This document shows, one piece after another, positions 58,509-64,000 of a stretch of 64,000 nt of DNA. This stretch comes from Austwickia sp. Lineage in GTDB: Bacteria; Actinomycetota; Actinomycetes; Actinomycetales; Dermatophilaceae. Where the stretch lies: assembly GCA_016699675.1 (NCBI GenBank), contig CP064985.1:1116001-1180000 (forward strand), given 5' to 3'. Both the position numbers and the translations under genes were made by a program. The notes under the pieces are model-generated. The model saw nothing but the letters and a program-made list of their open reading frames with translations, did no database searches and had not been told where the DNA came from. Every line of letters starts with the position of its first letter. Position 1 is the stretch's first letter.

Positions 58509-59362
58509 TGAGCCTGGCCACGCTGGCCGACATCCTGCAACCCGCCCGCGCCGCCGGACGCGGCGTCGGCGCCTTCAACGTCATCCAGATCGAGCACGCC
58601 GAGGCGCTGGTCGGCGCGTCGATCGAGACCGGCCTGCCCGTGGTGCTGCAGATCAGCCAGAACTGCGTGCGGTACCACGGCGCCCTCGCACCGATCGCGG
58701 CCGCGACCCGGGCGCTCGCGGCCGCCGCCGAGACGCCGTGCGTGCTGCACCTGGACCACGCGACGGACGTCGACCTCATCCGGGAGGCGCTGCGGTTGGG
58801 GTTTACGTCGGTGATGTACGACGGGTCCACGCTCCCCTACGCGGAGAACGTGGCCCGGACCGCCGCGCTGGTCGGCGAGTGCCTCGAGGTCGGCGCGAGC
58901 CTGGAGGCGGAGCTGGGCGAGGTCGGCGGGAAGGGCACCCACGCACCCGGGGTACGCACCGATCCGACGCAGGCGCGCGAGTTCGTCGCGGCGACCGGCG
59001 TCGACGCGCTTGCCGTCGCGGTGGGCTCGGAACACGCGATGACGCAACGTACGGCGTCGCTCGACCTCCCGCTGATCACGGCGCTCGCCGACGCCGTCCC
59101 GGTGCCGCTGGTCCTGCACGGCAGCTCGGGCGTGCCGGATCAGACCCTCGCCGCCGCGGTCGCCGCGGGCATGACCAAGGTGAACATCGCGACGCACCTC
59201 AACGCGGTGTTCTCGGCGGCGCTGCGGGACTACCTCGCCGCGAACCCCGACGTCGTCGACACGCGACGGTTCTTCGGGCCGGCCCGCGACGCCGTACGCG
59301 CCGAGACGGCCCGACTGATGCGCCTGTTGGCGGGCGGCGAGCCCGCCGACACCCGCCGCTGA
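58508..59362 (+). CDS. Class II ketose-bisphosphate aldolase (GatY/KbaY/FbaA family)
   Basis: A 284-residue zinc aldolase: GVGAFNVIQIEHAEALV, HLDHATDVDLI with the catalytic Asp and zinc His, AELGEVGGKG and LHGSSGVPD with the second zinc His and the phosphate-binding loop, then KVNIATHLN. In this operon tagatose-1,6-bisphosphate is the likely substrate, being the product of a LacC-type kinase. No transporter or isomerase for the sugar is nearby. Start overlaps the kinase stop by one base. Confidence 0.92.
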   Translation: MSLATLADILQPARAAGRGVGAFNVIQIEHAEALVGASIETGLPVVLQISQNCVRYHGALAPIAAATRALAAAAETPCVLHLDHATDVDLIREALRLGFTSVMYDGSTLPYAENVARTAALVGECLEVGASLEAELGEVGGKGTHAPGVRTDPTQAREFVAATGVDALAVAVGSEHAMTQRTASLDLPLITALADAVPVPLVLHGSSGVPDQTLAAAVAAGMTKVNIATHLNAVFSAALRDYLAANPDVVDTRRFFGPARDAVRAETARLMRLLAGGEPADTRR

Positions 59363-59459
59363 GGAATCCGCACACCTCGACGCCCGGCCTGAGAAAGCTG
59401 CGCTACCTGCCGATAGTCCATGCGGAGACCCTCGACGCGACAGCGACAGGTGGACGGCC

Positions 59460-61557
59460 GTGCGGCGCGGAATGTGGCAGATCAGCAGGGGGACGCCCGC
59501 CCCCGATCTCGCCACACCGCTGTGGCTGGCGCAGCTCCTGGCCGCGGCGGGCACGGTGCTGTTCACGCTCGCGATGGACACCACCGGGGCGGCCCCGGCC
59601 TGCCTGGCCGTGCCCGGCTCGATGCTGGGAGCCCTGGCGGCGCAGTGGCCGGACCGATCGATGCCGCGCACCACAGCCTTCGGAGCGACGGCAGCCGCCC
59701 ACGTCCTGATCGTCATGGGCGTGGCCGCCGCCATGGGCGAGTCCGTGTGGCGCTTCGGCCTGGTGGCCGTGGTGTCCCTGGTCAACGCGGTCCTGGTCGG
59801 CGTCATGCACCGGCGCGTGTCCGCGGGCTGGGCCCCGCGCACCGCGGCCGAGGTGCTGCGAGTGGCCGCCTGGGCCGTGGCCGTCTCGCCGTTGCAGCTG
59901 GTGGCCTGGCTCGCGCTGGACCCCAACCCGCACACGCTGGTCTCCGAGTCCCACCTCGTCCTGTTGCGGGCGGCGGGCGGCATGGTGGTCGGGTTGACCA
60001 CGATCTTCCCAGCGATCTCCAGTCCTCCCCCCGCGGCCCGCGTCGGTGGGTTGAGGACCTGGGCGATCTGCGCGGTGATGTGTCTCATTCCTCATCCGGT
60101 GCTGCTCGCCGCACCGAACCTGCCGCTGTCCTGGGTGTTCGTTGTCGGCCCGCTCGTCGCCGCGCTGGTCCTCAGCCCCCGCGCGCTGGGGCTGCTCATG
60201 TTCCTCATGTGCGTGGTGCAGCTGGCGATGCCGTATCCCCAGTACCATCCCGGCCGCCTGAGCTGGTTGCCCGCCGTGGTGTTCCTCGATCTGCTCGTCG
60301 CGTTCGCCTCCCTCGTCGCGTTGCTCGTCGCGGTCGGGCGAGACCACCTGGCCCGCCTCGCCGCCGACGTGGCCGACGCCGTCGCGGAGGAGCAGGAGCG
60401 CATCGAGCTGCTGTCCACCGTGTACGCCTCGATGAGCGACGGCCTCGTCCTGGCCGACCCGCAGGGCGCGGTGACGATGTCCAACCCCGCCGCCGCGCGC
60501 CTCATCGGACGGCCGGTGCCCGCCAAGATCACCGAAGCCTGGGCGGCCGCGGCCGAGCTTCAGGTCGAGGATGCGCGCCGCATCGCGGGTGTGACGCTGC
60601 CGGGCACGGCGCTACCGGGCGCGACGGCGCTACCGGTCGCGACGGCGCTGCCGGGCGCGGCGGCGATGCCGACGCACAGCGCGGCCCTGCCGGCCGCGGG
60701 CACCCCGAGCGAGCTCCGGCAGGTGCCTCGGCACCGCGAGGTGGTCGTCCCCCTGCCCACCGGGGAGCGCCGCCGCCTGTCGGTCTCCCACCTACCGCTC
60801 GGGGTCGGCGGCAGGGACCTGTCCCTGCACCTGCTCACCGACATCACGGCCGAGCATGCGCGGCAACACGACCTCGAGTCCTTCGCGGGGACGGTCGCCC
60901 ACGACCTGCGCGGCCCGTTGGCGGCGCTCACCGGCTGGCTCGAGACGGCCGAGGACGAGCTCCGGGCCCTCGACGTGGCCAGCGGCGAGGCCGCGGTCGG
61001 TCGGCCCTGGGTGCGACGGATCGCATGTGTGGGTTGATCGATGAGTACCTCGCCTTCACCGTCGCCCACAAGGGCGCGCTGACCCTCGCGCCGGTCCCGC
61101 TGCGGCCGCTGGTCGAGGACATCGCAGCCCTGTACGGCGGCACCGATCGGGCCGTGCGGGTCGTGATCGACACCCCACACGTCGTACGGGCGGACGCCGC
61201 CCTCGTCCGGCAGCTCTTCCGCAACCTCATCGGCAACGCCGTCAAGTACTCTCGGCCCGGCGAGGGCACCTCCGTGCTGGTCCGGAGCCTGCCGGCGACC
61301 GCGGGGGGGTTCGGGTCGAGGTCGCCGACCACGGCCGGGGACTGCAACCCGGGGACGAGGAGCGGATCTTCGAGGCCTTCGCGCGGTCCGCGAAGGACGC
61401 CGACGCCGCTCCCGGGATCGGCCTGGGGTTGTCGCTGTGCGCCACGATCGTGGCCCGACACGGCGGCGCGATCGGGGCCGCGGCCAACGACTGGGGTGGC
61501 GCGACATTCCACTTCACCCTGCCGTTGACCGACGCGACTCGGGAGGGGCCGTCGTGA
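59460..61557 (+). pseudogene. Membrane sensor histidine kinase 1, two frameshifts
   Basis: Frame 1 (GTG 59460 to ~61010) encodes about eight N-terminal hydrophobic helices of MASE1 type, a PAS-like segment (MSDGLVLADPQGAVTMSN), an Ala/Leu/Pro/Thr repeat insertion (ALPGATALP units) and the phospho-acceptor His in VAHDLRGPLAALTGW. Near 61000-61010 it shifts; frame 2 continues MCGLIDEYLAFTVAHKG through RNLIGNAVKYSRPG (N box). At a run of seven G (61303-61309) it shifts again; frame 3 gives ADHGRGLQPGDEERIFEAF, GIGLGLSLC and the stop at 61557. The stop overlaps the GTG of kinase 2 (GTGA). Either a decayed gene or indel errors. Confidence 0.8.
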
Positions 61558-63690
61558 GGTCACCCTTGTGGTCAACCGGCGCGCCCTCCCGGTCCACGCT
61601 CGTCGCCCAGACGCTCAGCCAGCTCCTTCTCGTGGCTGAGCCTCGTGCTGTTCCAGCGCAGCTACGGCACCACGCCGATGTGGGCCACCTTTCCCCACGC
61701 CGTCATCACCCTGGCCCTGTTCTGGCCGCGGTCGCCAGACGGGCCGCGCGCCGGCTGTTTGCGGCGGCCACCGCCGGCCAGGGCGAGGCACTCGGCGTGG
61801 CCCTGCTGAGCTGGGGCGTCGCCGCCGGACCCGCCGCCTGGATGAGCCTGGTCCACGTGGCCGTCGCTATCGCCGTCCTGGCGGCCTGGCGGCGGCTCAA
61901 CTCCGCCGCCGACTGGGCGCCGGGGAACGCCACCGACACCGTCCAGCTCGTCGCGCTGTGCTGGACCGCGGCGCCCGCACTCCTCCTGGCCGGTGGCATG
62001 GTGGGCCTGCCGGCCACCCCGGACGGCGTCGCCGGGATGATCCTGTGGGACGTGCGGATCCTCGTCAGCAACACGCTGGGCATCCCCGCCTGCCTGCTGC
62101 TCATCGTCGACGACCGCCGGTTCGTGCTCAAACACCGCCCCCACCGATCGGACGCCGTGGGGGTCTTGCTCAGCCTCGCCTGCCTGTTCGCCCCGTTCCT
62201 GGTCCGCGACTACCCCGTCGCCTGGCTGGTGTTCGTGCCCGGCGTGTGGGTCGCGTTGCGATACCCGCCCCGCTCCGTGGCCGTCCTGTGCCATGTGGGC
62301 GCGCTCGCCTCCGTCATCGGGTCCTACCGCGGCGTGTGGAGCGTGGAGAACGGCACCTGGATGCCCTCCGACAGCATCCTCGGGATCGCGCTCGCCGCGG
62401 TGACCGGGGTGGCGTGGCTCATCGTCTACCAGCGCGAGGACACCGCGCGGCGGACCGAGGACGTCCAGGTGCGGCGCCGCAGTGCGCGGGCGCAGAACAT
62501 GCTCCTCGAGGGCGTCCTGACCGTGATGACCGACGGCGTCCTGCTCGCCGACGAGACCGGCGCGCTGCGCCTGGCAAACCCGGCGGCGCGCGCCCTGCTC
62601 GGCCCCACGCTGCCCGCCGACATCCGGCCGCAGACCTGGGCGGGCGCCGGACGAGTTCACGGAGTCCGAGCGGCCCGATCCCGAACCTTCCGAGCCCGAG
62701 CGGCCCGAGCCCGGCGCGGCCCGCACGGTCACCCTCCGCGCGCCGGCCCGGGTCGGCCGCCCCGGCCCGATCCTCACGCTCACCGAGCGGCCCGTGATCT
62801 TCCGCGGCGCCGCGCACCGGCTCGTGCTCCTGCGCGACAGCACCGGGGCGAAGGAGCGACAGCAACAGCTGGAGGCCTTCGCGGGCGCGGTGGCGCACGA
62901 CCTCAAGAATCCGCTGGCGGGGCTCGCGTTGTGGATCGAGTCGGCGCAGCTCAGTCTCCGCGAGGGTGAGCTCGACGAGAGCCTGGCCGAGCTGGCTCAA
63001 GCGCAGGCGGCTGCCGGCGCGCTGCGCGCCCTCATCGACGACTACCTGGCCCACGCCGTCTCGCGGCACGGGGCGCTGCGCCCCGTGGTGACGGCTCCGG
63101 CCGCGGTGCTGGCCGAGGCCGCGGCGCCGTACCCCCAGCTCACCCTCGAGATGGCCGCGGACGAGGCGGTGCTGGCCGGCCCGACGTTGCTCCGGCAGCT
63201 GTTCCGCAACGTGCTGGACAACGCCGTCAAGTACGCCCGGCCCGACACCACGCCCTGGGTTCAGGTGACGGCCGTGCCGGCGGCGGACCCGGCCTGGGTC
63301 GAGATCCGCTGCGCCGATCGGGGCATCGGGCTCCAACCGGGCGACGAGGAGCGCATCTTCTCGTCGTACACGCGCGGTTCCGGCGAATCCGGCGGATCGT
63401 CCGGGGGCGGCGGACGCGCCGGCCGGCTCGACGGCGCGGGCACCGATGGCGACGGCGGCGTCAGAGGCGGGGGCGACGGGAAGCGGCGCCGCGGCATCGG
63501 ACTGGGCCTGGCGCTGTGCAAGTCCGTCGTCGAACGCCACGGTGGCACCATCCGCGCCGAGGGCAACGCCTGGGGCGGGACCACCTTTCGGTTCACGCTG
63601 CCGAGCGCCGGCCTGTCCGCGCTGAGCATGTCGGCGAAGGGCGACGGGCGGGTGGCGCCCGCCGGGCTGGCGGAGGCAGGCCGGGCGTAG
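61554..63690 (+). pseudogene. Membrane sensor histidine kinase 2, about three frameshifts
   Basis: Paralogue of the preceding gene. From GTG 61554 the frame is lost near 61620, where another frame gives the MASE1-like WLSLVLFQRSYGTTPMWATF and HAVITLALFWP. The first frame resumes near 61730 (RLFAAATAGQGEALGVALL) through further helices and PAS-like VLTVMTDGVLLADETGALRL. Near 62640 it shifts again to DEFTESERPDPEPSEPERPE and the kinase core: VAHDLKNPLAGLALW (His), RNVLDNAVKYARP, CADRGIGLQPGDEERIF, a Gly/Arg/Ser insertion, GIGLGLALCKSVVERHGG. No response regulator is in the window. Stop at 63690. Confidence 0.78.
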
Positions 63691-63769
63691 GACGCGGCCC
63701 GCCGGCTTCACTTGCGCGGCCGGTCCGGCCGTGGCCCACCAAGGCGGGGGCGGCGACCCGGCGGGTGGC

Positions 63770-64000
63770 TCAGCCGGCGAGAAGACCCGGTACGGCGTCC
63801 ACGGTGGCCGTCTCGGTCAGGCGAGGCTCGCGCACCGCCGGGGTGTAGGTGCCCGCGAGGACCAGCCCCGCGCCGGCACCGTCCACGACGACCAGCGCGC
63901 CCTGGTCGGCCATGAGGCCGCTCGGGCGGGCGCACCACATCCGGGTCACCGCCGACGCCCCGGTCAGAGCGCTCTGGGGCCCGAAGACGGCGGTCGGCGC
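63770..64000 (-). CDS. Unknown protein, C-terminal 76 residues only
   Basis: The window edge cuts off the start. The visible frame reads TAVFGPQSALTGASAVTRMW, ALVVVDGAGAGLVLAGTYTP and ends VDAVPGLLAG before the stop at 63770-63772. Hydrophobic/strand pattern and codon use fit a real coding end. It is convergent with kinase 2. No family is recognised. Confidence 0.55.
   Translation of the reverse strand, partial: APTAVFGPQSALTGASAVTRMWCARPSGLMADQGALVVVDGAGAGLVLAGTYTPAVREPRLTETATVDAVPGLLAG

Noticed and set aside
61303..61309. Programmed frameshift or phase variation at the G7 tract
   Set aside because: The same gene pair has several other shifts without homopolymers of that length, so decay or sequence error is simpler; kept only as an open option.
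1..64000. tRNA or rRNA genes
   Set aside because: No cloverleaf with a TTCGA-type T-loop and no rRNA-like segment could be found by reading both strands.

Overview
This is about 64 kb of very GC-rich DNA (roughly 70% or more by eye) with tightly packed genes, many GTG starts, ATGA and GTGA gene overlaps and several likely leaderless starts. The protein families (DesA3-like desaturase with its reductase, ChoD-like GMC oxidase, PucR regulator, DUF559 protein, Corynebacterium-type iol genes) point to an actinobacterium, possibly of the Micrococcales (Intrasporangiaceae/Dermatophilaceae type). The genus is inference. No rRNA, tRNA, CRISPR array, phage module or transposase was found.

Layout. 0-6.5 kb: a class IV aminotransferase (cut by the left edge), an alpha/beta-hydrolase-fold protein lacking its catalytic serine, a fatty-acid desaturase/reductase pair divergent from a PucR regulator, and a pentapeptide-repeat protein. 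6.7-13.6 kb: chemoreceptor, sirtuin, Cys-rich/pentapeptide fusion, citrate synthase, GNAT, lactate dehydrogenase. 13.7-15.3 kb: a cluster of very small genes (membrane proteins and a lipoprotein) with visibly lower GC.

15.8-33.6 kb is the main coherent system, an inositol catabolic locus: mmsA/iolA, iolB, an aldolase-like gene, iolC, a LacI regulator, a second oxidoreductase/isomerase pair, an ABC importer of the inositol/ribose type, a phytanoyl-CoA dioxygenase-like oxygenase, iolH, iolG, an iolE-like gene and a GntR regulator. Control regions of this locus share the core TGTCNNNACA, close to the Corynebacterium IolR site. No iolD is present in the window.

33.7-44.4 kb: TfoX-like protein, a probable haloacetate dehalogenase, PQQ-type sugar dehydrogenase, lipoprotein, TetR, HSL-type esterase, MFS permease, PhzF protein, an encapsulated-ferritin-like protein without a nearby shell gene, and catalase. 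44.5-64 kb: accessory genes, several frameshifted (a DUF559 protein, an MFS permease and two tandem membrane histidine kinases). It also holds an acyltransferase, a ChoD-like oxidase, a persulfide-type CoA-disulfide reductase/rhodanese behind a CsoR/CstR-like operator, and a sugar kinase/PfkB/GatY aldolase operon.

The most unusual non-coding structure is a set of intergenic palindromes: five copies of a 60-bp element spread over 17-49 kb, a second 46-bp family with three copies in 1.9 kb, two single long hairpins, and two tandem arrays (33-bp and 54-bp periods) sharing an AACC(A/G)TGGT core.
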